5,742 bases of DNA from Pseudomonadota bacterium (GTDB lineage: Bacteria; Pseudomonadota; Zetaproteobacteria; Mariprofundales; Mariprofundaceae), in NCBI GenBank assembly GCA_002401635.1, contig NVTQ01000078.1, positions 1 through 5,742 on the forward strand, in the 5' to 3' direction. Made by a program: the position numbers and the translations under genes. Under the pieces are notes generated by a model that was given only the letters and a program-made list of their open reading frames with translations, did no database searches and was not told where the DNA came from. Numbering within the stretch: position 1 is the first letter of the stretch; the number at the start of each line of letters is the position of its first letter. Shown here in pieces: positions 1 to 5,742 of the stretch.

Positions 1-35
1 CGGCGCAGCTAGACAGGGAAAGGAGTCCGCCACAC

Positions 36-66
36 TTGGTTTTTCTCTGTGCCTCTGTGGTGAAAA
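36..66. repeat. Dispersed-repeat-like 'ctctgtgcctctgtgg' segment
   Basis: The segment TTTTTCTCTGTGCCTCTGTGG followed by TGAAAAA resembles a short intergenic sequence I recall recurring in many bacterial genomes. It has an internal tandem flavour (CTCTGTG then CTCTGTGG), and CCACA at 30-34 can pair with TGTGG at 56-60. The match to a repeat family is from memory; only one copy is visible here. Confidence 0.35.
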
Positions 67-100
67 AATAAAAAATATCGAGTTTCTGAGGAAGCTCTAT

Positions 101-126
101 TATAGTGATTCATAAATTGATTAACC
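101..126 (+). repeat. Left arm of 26-bp imperfect inverted repeat
   Basis: Pairs with 273-298 with four mismatches (positions 107, 113, 114 and 123). The arm is A/T-rich, unlike the C/G-rich inner palindrome. Confidence 0.7.
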
Positions 127-170
127 TTAGAGAAAAGCATTCATCTAAATGACACTTCATTGTTTGAAAA

Positions 171-254
171 CCCTCACCCCAACCCTCTTCCTCAAGCGGG
201 AGAGGGAGTTTAGTCCCTTCTCCCACTTGGGGGGAGAAGGTTAGGATGAGGGGT
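171..254. repeat. C/G-rich palindromic intergenic repeat with two hairpins
   Basis: Outer arms CCCTCACCCCAACC (171-184) and GGTTAGGATGAGGG (239-252) are complementary at 12 of 14 positions. Inside are two hairpins: 183-191 with 198-206 (9 bp including one G-T pair, loop 192-197), and 216-224 with 232-240 (perfect 9 bp, CCTTCTCCC, loop 225-231). The stems partly share bases with the outer arms, so alternative folds compete. The CCCTCACCCC...GGGAGAGGG...CCCTTCTCCC layout resembles a palindromic repeat that I recall from intergenic regions of many proteobacterial genomes; that family resemblance is from memory. Read from the minus strand it is the only strong structure after serC and might act as a 3' stabiliser or weak terminator, though only a short TTTTC follows it. 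Confidence 0.75.
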
Positions 255-272
255 GATATGGGTAAAGAATAG

Positions 273-298
273 GGTAAATCAATTGCTGAATGACTATA
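273..298 (-). repeat. Right arm of 26-bp imperfect inverted repeat
   Basis: Its reverse complement matches 101-126 at 22 of 26 positions. It ends in ACTATA on the plus strand and lies 81 nt beyond the serC stop codon. Confidence 0.7.
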
Positions 299-379
299 GC
301 TCCATTTACGTAACCCTTTCAATTATAGTGGTTGCTAAAAATCAAGAAGGCTAAGCTCAATCAAATTGAATAAATGCCG

Positions 380-1462
380 TTAACCTTGGCTCTTTTCAAA
401 TGATTGCATATAAGCCACCAGTGCATCCACGCCCGCTTCTGGCATAGCATTATAAATACTCGCGCGCATACCACCCACAGAACGGTGTCCTTTTAATGTG
501 ATGAGCCCTTGTTCTGCCGCACCTGCAAGAAACGCAGCATCCAAATCAGCATCAGCTAGTGTGAAAGGGATATTCATCCAAGAGCGACCGTTTTTCGCCA
601 CTGGGCTACCGTAGAAGTCGCTGTTATCAATCACAGCATACAGTTTTTCAGCTTTGCGTTGATTCACTTGACCCATGGCAACAAGCCCGCCCTGCTCTTT
701 AATCCATTCAAATACCAAGCCTGCCATATACCAGCTATAGGTTGGTGGTGTGTTATACATAGAGCCATTACTGGCATGCGTTTCATAGTTGAGCATGGCA
801 GGTGTTTGCTTTGATGCTTTGCCCAACAAATCCTCACGAATAATCACAATGCACAGGCCTGCAGGGCCAATGTTTTTCTGTGCGCCTGCATAAATCATGG
901 CAAATTTAGACACATCAATCGGACGCGAAAGAATGGTCGAAGACATATCTGCAATCAGCGGCACATCGCCTGTCTCTGGAATATAATCAAATTCAACGCC
1001 GCCAATGGTTTCATTGGGGGTGTAATGTACAAAAGCAGCATCAGGGTTTAATTTTAATTCGGCTTGTGTCGGTACAGTTGTAAAACCATTGCTTGAGGTA
1101 TCTGCGGCAATATTTACATCACAATAACATTTGGCTTCGGCAATGGCTTTTTTCGACCACATGCCCGTATTGATATAGTCAGCAGTTTTTTTATCGCCCA
1201 AAATATTCAAGGGAATAGCTGCGAACTGCATGGACGCGCCGCCTTGAAGAAACAATACCTTATAATTATCAGGAATAACCATCACATCGCGCAAATCTTG
1301 TTCAGCTTTTGCAGCAATTGACATATATTCTTTACCACGATGGCTCATTTCCATCACAGACATACCAGAGCCATGCCAATCCAACATCTCTTGTTGTGCG
1401 CGCTTGATCACGGCAGTGGGTAACATGGCTGGGCCTGCACTGAAATTAAACATTCTTGTCAT
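380..1462 (-). CDS. serC: Phosphoserine aminotransferase
   Basis: PLP-dependent class V aminotransferase that converts 3-phosphohydroxypyruvate and glutamate to O-phosphoserine (serine synthesis). It also transaminates the 4-phosphoerythronate-derived intermediate in DXP-dependent pyridoxal phosphate synthesis. The 360-residue product compares with 362 in E. coli. It opens MTRMFNFSAGPAMLP, carries MEMSHRGKEY near residue 40, and has the PLP-lysine motif YAGAQKNIGPAG with Lys196 (codon at 875-877). Also present are SSTILSRPIDVS, NTPPTYSWYMAGLVFEW, IDNSDFYGSPVAKNGRSWMN, and the C-terminal LKGHRSVGGMRASIYNAMPEAGV. All key motifs are intact. The frame is open to 1528, but the ATG at 1462 has an AAGGA 9 nt upstream and matches the family N terminus; the ATG at 1453 is a weaker alternative. 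It is the last gene of the cluster, 37 nt after the transporter gene. serA is not adjacent in this window. Confidence 0.97.
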   Translation of the reverse strand: MTRMFNFSAGPAMLPTAVIKRAQQEMLDWHGSGMSVMEMSHRGKEYMSIAAKAEQDLRDVMVIPDNYKVLFLQGGASMQFAAIPLNILGDKKTADYINTGMWSKKAIAEAKCYCDVNIAADTSSNGFTTVPTQAELKLNPDAAFVHYTPNETIGGVEFDYIPETGDVPLIADMSSTILSRPIDVSKFAMIYAGAQKNIGPAGLCIVIIREDLLGKASKQTPAMLNYETHASNGSMYNTPPTYSWYMAGLVFEWIKEQGGLVAMGQVNQRKAEKLYAVIDNSDFYGSPVAKNGRSWMNIPFTLADADLDAAFLAGAAEQGLITLKGHRSVGGMRASIYNAMPEAGVDALVAYMQSFEKSQG

Positions 1463-1471
1463 GGTATCGAA

Positions 1472-1476
1472 TCCTT
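1472..1476 (-). promoter_or_regulatory. Ribosome binding site of serC
   Basis: On the minus strand AAGGA lies in the 37-nt gap after the transporter stop codon, with a 9-nt spacer to the ATG at 1462. It fixes this ATG as the start rather than the in-frame codon at 1528, and indicates that serC is translated independently of the upstream gene. The gap is A/T-rich, but I see no convincing paired -35/-10 promoter in it. Confidence 0.65.
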
Positions 1477-1499
1477 GTTCTAATTTTATTTTTCTAAAC

Positions 1500-2558
1500 T
1501 TATGTAGTAGGTCGAGCTCGTTCAGCAATAATAATTAACACGCTCTGCACCAATGCCGCCATAGGAATGGCAATAAATACGCCCAAAATTCCCCATAAAC
1601 TACCAAAAAATAGCACTGCCACAATGATGGCAATGGGATGCAAGTTCACAACCTCAGAAAATAGCCAAGGAATCACAACATTGGCATCAATCAGTTGAAT
1701 CACGGCATAAGCAAGTACAGCATAAAAGGCCATGTCTGCTGTTCCCCATTGAAAAAAGGATAACAACAATACAGGCAAAGCCACAACCGCAGCTCCTACA
1801 AAAGGAATCCAAACAGAAATGCCCGTTAATACACCCAGTAACAACGCATATTCATGCCCCATCATCACATAGATGAACCACATCACAAAGCCCACCATAA
1901 AGGATTCCCAAAAGCGACCGCGTATATAGTTGCCAATTTGCATATCCAATTCGCGCCATACACGCCCCAACAAAGAACGTTCACGCGGTAAAAAGCCTTT
2001 TCCCCATTTCAGGATATTATCTTTATCTTTTAATAAAAAGAATACCAATACAGGCACCAAGACAGCGTACACCAGTAAAGCAATAAGGTTGGGAATAGAT
2101 GACAACGACATCGATACAGCCGCCCCACCCCAGTCTTGGGCTTTGGCAGACAAACTGGCAATCATTTGTTGCAAATGCTCAGGGTTAATCCAATCAGCGT
2201 AATTGGTTTGCATTTCATGCAAAAAAGTACGCAGCGATGTGACATATTGAGGAATATGCTGGACCAAACGCACGATTTGTTCCGTTAACAGTGGCAATAT
2301 GGCAAGCATCGTAAACAGCACGATTAACAATGCACCGACACAGACTAAAATCACAGCCAACAAACGCGGCACACGCAAATGTACCAACAGTTGCACAATG
2401 CCATCCAAAACATACGCCAGAGCGATGGCAAACAATACAGGCGCTAACACATCGCCCAGCAACCACACCAGCGTAAAAATACCAAGCAATGAAGCCAGCA
2501 GCATCATAAGCTGTGTATCAGCCATACGTTGATTAAGCCAGTCGGTAACCTTACTCAT
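1500..2558 (-). CDS. AI-2E family (PerM/YhhT-type) membrane transporter
   Basis: A polytopic inner-membrane protein of the AI-2 exporter-like (PerM/YdiK/TqsA) superfamily. Some members export autoinducer-2 or act in Na+/H+ exchange, but most have no known substrate. The 352 residues match E. coli PerM in length (353 aa). By eye there are about eight hydrophobic segments: two near residues 18-55, one at 67-93, a soluble loop (about 94-155), then 157-176, about 218-233, 236-270, 277-298, and a long C-terminal block at 307-346. Family motifs are visible: LVFFLLKDKD (171-180), LPRERSLLGRVWRELDMQIGNYIRGR (190-215), ISVWIPFVGAA, and QLIDANVVIPWLFSEVVNLHP (288-308). I chose the ATG at 2558 (MSKVTDWLNQR), which overlaps the DUF4149 gene by 8 nt and aligns with the PerM N terminus. 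ATGs at 2567 and 2570 remain possible, the latter having a weak GAG 9 nt upstream; a TTG at 2600 is unlikely. Close to PerM, but orthology and substrate are not established. Confidence 0.93.
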   Translation of the reverse strand: MSKVTDWLNQRMADTQLMMLLASLLGIFTLVWLLGDVLAPVLFAIALAYVLDGIVQLLVHLRVPRLLAVILVCVGALLIVLFTMLAILPLLTEQIVRLVQHIPQYVTSLRTFLHEMQTNYADWINPEHLQQMIASLSAKAQDWGGAAVSMSLSSIPNLIALLVYAVLVPVLVFFLLKDKDNILKWGKGFLPRERSLLGRVWRELDMQIGNYIRGRFWESFMVGFVMWFIYVMMGHEYALLLGVLTGISVWIPFVGAAVVALPVLLLSFFQWGTADMAFYAVLAYAVIQLIDANVVIPWLFSEVVNLHPIAIIVAVLFFGSLWGILGVFIAIPMAALVQSVLIIIAERARPTT

Positions 2559-3051
2559 GTTTACCATCATGTTTGCAAACTCTGCCACCCAAAGCGACAA
2601 GTAAAGCCGCCATCAAGGATGCCAATAGATGACACACAGCACTCACGCCATGATACATACCAAACTGTACACGTTGTGGATCATCTTTTGCCAAGGCATC
2701 AATGGCATCCACACTATCTTTGATACCTTGAATCAAAGGCGAAATGCCAAATTCATTGATGGAAATAAGCAGGACAATCAGCAATAATAATACCCAGTTC
2801 AAACGACCCGCAGTATGCGAGCGCATCCAAAATGATGCCACTGCAGCGGCTAAAAATAACACGCCAATATTCACCATGTGAAAAATATGCCCAGCCAGCA
2901 TGCCTGCTTGCATCGAACTTTCAGCCTTGGCAAAGAGTATGGGGGTCACCACATAACCCGATACCATCAGCAAACCAAGCATCATCGCCAAACAAAGCCT
3001 GATTGCGCCCATGCGCAGACAATTAGCGGATAACGAGGCTTTCATAGACAT
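2551..3051 (-). CDS. DUF4149 family four-helix integral membrane protein
   Basis: A 166-residue inner-membrane protein of unknown biochemical role, which I assign to the DUF4149 family (related to eukaryotic TMEM205) from its length, four-helix layout and conserved positions. Predicted membrane segments by eye: residues 17-41 (LCLAMMLGLLMVSGYVVTPI), 55-76, 84-106 (WVLLLLIVLLISINEFGISP) and 134-156. Typical features include the polar INEFGISPLI segment at the end of helix 3, a charged loop (about 110-130, with DAIDALAKDDPQRVQF) and HGVSAVCHLLASL opening helix 4. The short tail is hydrophilic and His/Lys-rich. Translation starts at the ATG at 3051, which shares its A with the greA stop codon (TAATG). 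There is no clear Shine-Dalgarno, so translation probably depends on re-initiation after greA; an ATG at 3045 is an alternative start. From general knowledge, DUF4149 genes often sit next to greA in beta- and gammaproteobacteria. No transport substrate can be proposed from the sequence. Confidence 0.85.
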   Translation of the reverse strand: MSMKASLSANCLRMGAIRLCLAMMLGLLMVSGYVVTPILFAKAESSMQAGMLAGHIFHMVNIGVLFLAAAVASFWMRSHTAGRLNWVLLLLIVLLISINEFGISPLIQGIKDSVDAIDALAKDDPQRVQFGMYHGVSAVCHLLASLMAALLVALGGRVCKHDGKHE

Positions 3052-3524
3052 TATGAGTACGAAACACTCACAATTTCATATTCACGCTCGCCGCCTGGCG
3101 CACGCACAATCGCTTCATCACCCTTTTCTTTACCAATCAAAGCACGTGCAATCGGTGATGTGATAGAGATTTTACCCTGCGATAAATCAGCCTCATCTTC
3201 ACCAACAATTTGATAGGTGACTGATTTTTCAGTTTCAGCATCAATCAACTCAACCTTGGCACCAAATACAATTTTATCCGTATTCATGCTTGAAGTATCA
3301 ATAATTTCCGCTCTTGCCAATCTGTCTTCCAGCATATTAATACGGGCTTCATTCATACCCTGATCTTCTTTGGCTGCATGGTATTCAGCATTTTCAGATA
3401 AATCGCCATGTGCACGCGCTTCTTCAATGGCAGAAATAATCTGATGTTTCTTCACGCCTTTAATATACGCCAATTCTTCACGTAATTTTTCTGCACCTTC
3501 TTTGGTCATTGGGACACGTTGCAT
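3051..3524 (-). CDS. greA: Transcription elongation factor GreA
   Basis: GreA binds the RNA polymerase secondary channel and stimulates cleavage of backtracked RNA 3' ends, rescuing stalled elongation complexes. The 157-residue product is nearly the length of E. coli GreA (158 aa). The N-terminal antiparallel coiled coil covers about residues 1-75, with the conserved tip [13 protein letters not shown]; Asp41 and Glu44, the acidic tip residues that help coordinate catalytic Mg2+, are both present. The C-terminal FKBP-like domain contains [31 protein letters not shown] and ends [17 protein letters not shown] chose the ATG at 3524 ([18 protein letters not shown]) because it matches the family N terminus. 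The frame stays open to a GTG at 3539, but that would add five unsupported residues and overlap the carB end. The stop codon overlaps the next start as TAATG. Likely co-transcribed with carB. Confidence 0.97.
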   Translation of the reverse strand: MQRVPMTKEGAEKLREELAYIKGVKKHQIISAIEEARAHGDLSENAEYHAAKEDQGMNEARINMLEDRLARAEIIDTSSMNTDKIVFGAKVELIDAETEKSVTYQIVGEDEADLSQGKISITSPIARALIGKEKGDEAIVRAPGGEREYEIVSVSYS

Positions 3525-3525
3525 A

Positions 3526-5742
3526 TTATAATGCCTCACCTTTATGATAATCTTGAATACTTTTTACAGTTGTAACATCGTCATGACTCACCATGGATTG
3601 TGCAGCCGCCAAGCCACCTGCCATCGTGGTGAAATACACGATGCCACGATCCAACGCCGCTTGGCGAATGGACTTGGAATCAGCAATGGAGCGTTCGCCT
3701 TCTGTTGTATTCACAATAAAATTAATTTCATCGGACAATAGCTTATCCACAATATGTGGACGAACACCATCAATTACTTTTGCCACTTTTGTACTCGCCA
3801 CACCTGCTTCTGCCAACGTATTGCTTGTGCCTTCGGTAGCCAATACTTCAAAACCTGCATCCACCAACATTTTAGACAACTCTACCACGCGATCTTTATC
3901 CGCTTCACGAACAGAAACAAAAGCACGTCCGCCATCTGGCAAACATGAACCACCACCCAATTGCGCTTTGGCAAACGCCGCTGGAAATTCCTTGGCAATA
4001 CCCATCACTTCGCCCGTTGATTTCATTTCTGGGCTTAACAACGGATCCACACCACGAAACTTCACAAATGGGAATACGGCTTCTTTCACCGCACGGAATG
4101 TTGAAGGTTGTTTGACTTCATCAATGCCCAAATCATCCAAGCTTTGACCCGACATAATACGCGCTGCTATTTTGGCTAACGGAACACCTGTTGCTTTAGA
4201 AACAAATGGAACCGTACGCGAAGCGCGTGGGTTTACTTCCAATACGTACAGTGTCTCACCTTGCAATGCGAACTGAATATTCATGAGTCCCGATACATTC
4301 AATGCCATGCCCAAAGCTTTGGTTTGACGTGTGACCTCTTCTACCATGGCATCGGAAATAGAATGCGGTGGCAAACAACACGATGAGTCGCCCGAATGCA
4401 CACCCGCTTCTTCGATATGCTCCATGATACCGCCAATCACCACACGTTTACCATCACACAAAGCATCAACGTCTAGTTCAATCGCCTGATTTAAAAACCT
4501 ATCCAACAATACAGGATGATCAGGCGAGGCTTGTACCGCCTCATTCATATAACGCAACAAGCCTTTTTCATCATGCACAATTTGCATCGCACGACCGCCC
4601 AACACATACGAAGGGCGCACAACAACAGGATAACCCACTTCATTGGCAACAGCTATGGCTTCCTCGGTGGAACGCGCTGTGCCATTCTCTGGCTGAAGCA
4701 GTTTTAAATCATGTAAAAGCTGCTGAAAACGCTCGCGATCTTCTGCTAAATCAATCATGTCAGGGCTGGTGCCAATAATCGGCACACCTGCTGCCTGCAA
4801 TGATTCAGCCAATTTCAATGGAGTCTGGCCACCAAACTGTACAATCACACCTGTTGGCTTCTCAACCGCTACAATTGCCATCACATCTTCAAAGGTAAGC
4901 GGCTCAAAATATAAACGGTCAGATGTATCATAATCTGTTGAAACCGTTTCAGGGTTACAGTTGACCATAATTGTTTCAAAACCATCTTCTGATAATGCAA
5001 AAGCGGCATGGACACAGCAATAATCAAATTCAATGCCTTGTCCAATACGGTTCGGACCACCACCAAGCACCATGATTTTCTTTTTATTGGTAGGAGCAGC
5101 TTCACACTCTTCTTCATATGTTGAATACATATACGGTGTTTTGGCTTCAAATTCTGCGGCACATGTATCCACACGTTTAAACACTGGCTTCACGCCCAAT
5201 TCAGAACGGGTGGAAGCAACTGTTTGCTCATCACAATGCAATAACATCGCCAAACGTTGGTCTGACAAACCTTCACGCTTGGCTTTTCTCCAATCAGCTG
5301 CCGATAAATCAGCAACCTTGCGTCCTGCCAGTGATTGTTCCAATGCAATGACGACTGCCAATTCACGCACGAACCATGGATCAACCTTGGTCACATCAAA
5401 GACTTTTTCTTCTGACCAACCCGCTCTTAAGGCTTCGCCCATCCACCACAAACGATCGGCACCTGGCACTGCCAATTTCTCTTGCAAGAAAATAGTTTCA
5501 TCCACATCAGAAGGTACAGACTTGTCAAAACCACAGGAATCAACTTCCAAGCCACGCATGGCTTTGCCCAAGCTTTCGGTAAACGTACGACCAATCGCCA
5601 TCACTTCACCCACAGATTTCATCTGTGTGGTCAAACGAACATCGGCACCTTGGAATTTTTCAAAAGCAAAACGAGGCAGCTTGGTAACCACATAATCAAT
5701 ACTAGGCTCAAATGCGGCGAATGTTTCACCTGTGATGTCATT
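3526..5742 (-). CDS. carB: Carbamoyl phosphate synthetase large subunit, 3' two thirds (5' end outside window)
   Basis: Large subunit of carbamoyl phosphate synthetase, which makes carbamoyl phosphate from bicarbonate, two ATP and ammonia supplied by CarA, for pyrimidine and arginine synthesis in the cytoplasm. The reading frame stays open to the window edge (NDITGETF...[10 protein letters not shown]), so the GTG at 5691 is an internal Val codon and not a start. The 738 residues visible match the stretch from about residue 337 to the end of E. coli CarB (1073 aa), so roughly 336 N-terminal residues are missing. Visible in order: the end of the first ATP-grasp half ([16 protein letters not shown]), the oligomerisation region, the second ATP-grasp half with [47 protein letters not shown] and the metal-ligand motif [18 protein letters not shown], then a C-terminal MGS-like allosteric domain (about 3529-3930). 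No frameshift or missing motif is seen. The stop lies 1 nt before greA. carA is expected upstream, outside the window. Confidence 0.98.
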   Translation of the reverse strand, partial: NDITGETFAAFEPSIDYVVTKLPRFAFEKFQGADVRLTTQMKSVGEVMAIGRTFTESLGKAMRGLEVDSCGFDKSVPSDVDETIFLQEKLAVPGADRLWWMGEALRAGWSEEKVFDVTKVDPWFVRELAVVIALEQSLAGRKVADLSAADWRKAKREGLSDQRLAMLLHCDEQTVASTRSELGVKPVFKRVDTCAAEFEAKTPYMYSTYEEECEAAPTNKKKIMVLGGGPNRIGQGIEFDYCCVHAAFALSEDGFETIMVNCNPETVSTDYDTSDRLYFEPLTFEDVMAIVAVEKPTGVIVQFGGQTPLKLAESLQAAGVPIIGTSPDMIDLAEDRERFQQLLHDLKLLQPENGTARSTEEAIAVANEVGYPVVVRPSYVLGGRAMQIVHDEKGLLRYMNEAVQASPDHPVLLDRFLNQAIELDVDALCDGKRVVIGGIMEHIEEAGVHSGDSSCCLPPHSISDAMVEEVTRQTKALGMALNVSGLMNIQFALQGETLYVLEVNPRASRTVPFVSKATGVPLAKIAARIMSGQSLDDLGIDEVKQPSTFRAVKEAVFPFVKFRGVDPLLSPEMKSTGEVMGIAKEFPAAFAKAQLGGGSCLPDGGRAFVSVREADKDRVVELSKMLVDAGFEVLATEGTSNTLAEAGVASTKVAKVIDGVRPHIVDKLLSDEINFIVNTTEGERSIADSKSIRQAALDRGIVYFTTMAGGLAAAQSMVSHDDVTTVKSIQDYHKGEAL
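3534..3543 (-). promoter_or_regulatory. Ribosome binding site of greA inside the carB 3' end
   Basis: On the minus strand the last codons of carB read AAAGGTGAGG, a purine-rich Shine-Dalgarno-like stretch ending 9 nt before the ATG at 3524. It supports that ATG over the GTG at 3539, which falls inside this stretch. Because it is embedded in carB codons, greA translation is probably linked to carB translation. Confidence 0.6.

Larger units (their letters stand above)
101..298. mobile_element. Candidate MITE-like element with 26-bp imperfect terminal inverted repeats
   Basis: The sequence at 101-126 (TATAGTGATTCATAAATTGA onward) is matched at 22 of 26 positions by the reverse complement of 273-298 (TATAGTCATTCAGCAATTGA onward). 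Both arms end in TATAGT read inward, and the 198-bp unit has TA at each edge. It contains no credible gene, only a C/G-rich palindromic repeat at 171-254. Short length, terminal inverted repeats, TA ends and lack of a coding region fit a non-autonomous element of the kind mobilised by IS630/Tc1-mariner type transposases, which duplicate TA on insertion. The mobile nature is inferred: only one copy is visible and no transposase is present. Alternatively it is a large structured intergenic repeat. Confidence 0.45.
1..379. other. Gene-free repetitive region downstream of serC
   Basis: No credible coding sequence lies between the serC stop and the left window edge. The region holds the 'ctctgtg' segment (36-66), the inverted-repeat element (101-298) with its inner palindrome (171-254), and an A/T-rich stretch (299-379). 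No classical terminator with a strong GC hairpin and long U-tract is seen directly after serC. A small TCAAT/ATTGA pair at about 359-371 is too weak to count. Confidence 0.7.

Noticed and set aside
110..322. 70-codon minus-strand reading frame downstream of serC
   Set aside because: It runs straight through the inverted repeats and palindrome. Its LPLPLEEEGWGEG segment is just the translation of the repeat, and there is no ribosome binding site or family resemblance.
1481..1499. A/T-rich segment as a separate serC promoter
   Set aside because: A TAAAAT hexamer is present, but no good -35 lies at the right distance. A/T-richness in a short gap is not enough to call a promoter.
1513..1520. CGAGCTCG palindrome before serC as an operator
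   Set aside because: It is only 8 bp and encodes the last residues of the transporter (RAR region). There is no second copy or promoter nearby, so it is best explained by chance.
1463..1528. Longer SerC starting at 1528
   Set aside because: The 22 extra residues overlap the 3' end of the transporter gene and do not resemble SerC. The ATG at 1462 has a well-placed AAGGA.
3525..3539. Longer GreA starting at GTG 3539
   Set aside because: The extra residues RHYN lack homology to GreA, the GTG lies within the Shine-Dalgarno-like stretch, and the ATG at 3524 matches the family N terminus.
3593..4147. 184-codon plus-strand reading frame opposite the carB 3' end
   Set aside because: It lies entirely antisense to the conserved CarB allosteric and synthetase domains, with no recognisable product.
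5689..5691. GTG as a possible start of a shortened carB
   Set aside because: The frame is open upstream to the window edge and encodes the conserved NDITG...FEPSIDYVV segment, so this is an internal Val codon and the gene is cut by the window.
5033..5695. 220-codon plus-strand reading frame opposite carB
   Set aside because: It is antisense to highly conserved carB codons, has a low-complexity Ser/Thr/Ala/Lys composition and resembles no family. It is a shadow of the codon pattern.

Overview
This window carries five genes, all on the minus strand, from a moderate-GC proteobacterium. The proteins read like gamma-, beta- or zetaproteobacterial versions: CarB, GreA and SerC all follow the E. 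coli sequences closely, with almost no length change. The species cannot be fixed from the sequence alone.

Reading in the direction of transcription (right to left): the large subunit of carbamoyl phosphate synthetase (carB, its 5' third cut off by the window edge at 5742), the transcript cleavage factor greA, a four-helix DUF4149 membrane protein, an AI-2E/PerM family membrane transporter, and phosphoserine aminotransferase (serC). Junctions are very tight: 1 nt between carB and greA, a 1-nt TAATG overlap between greA and the DUF4149 gene, an 8-nt overlap into the transporter gene, and 37 nt before serC, which has its own good ribosome binding site. This looks like one polycistronic unit, presumably starting with carA beyond the window. 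It joins pyrimidine/arginine precursor synthesis, transcription elongation, two membrane proteins and serine/PLP-pathway metabolism. Nothing in the sequence suggests that they form one biochemical machine.

Positions 1-379, downstream of serC, hold no credible gene. They hold repetitive DNA: a purine/pyrimidine-biased 'ctctgtg' dispersed-repeat-like segment near the left edge, and a nested structure at 101-298. In that structure, imperfect 26-bp inverted repeats ending in TATAGT/ACTATA enclose a C/G-rich double-hairpin palindromic repeat at 171-254. It has the architecture of a small non-autonomous mobile element (MITE-like) with TA at its ends, and is the most interesting non-genic feature here. 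I see no CRISPR, tRNA, rRNA, phage or defence genes. The coding part is ordinary core metabolism, with a gene order after DUF4149 that may be lineage-specific.
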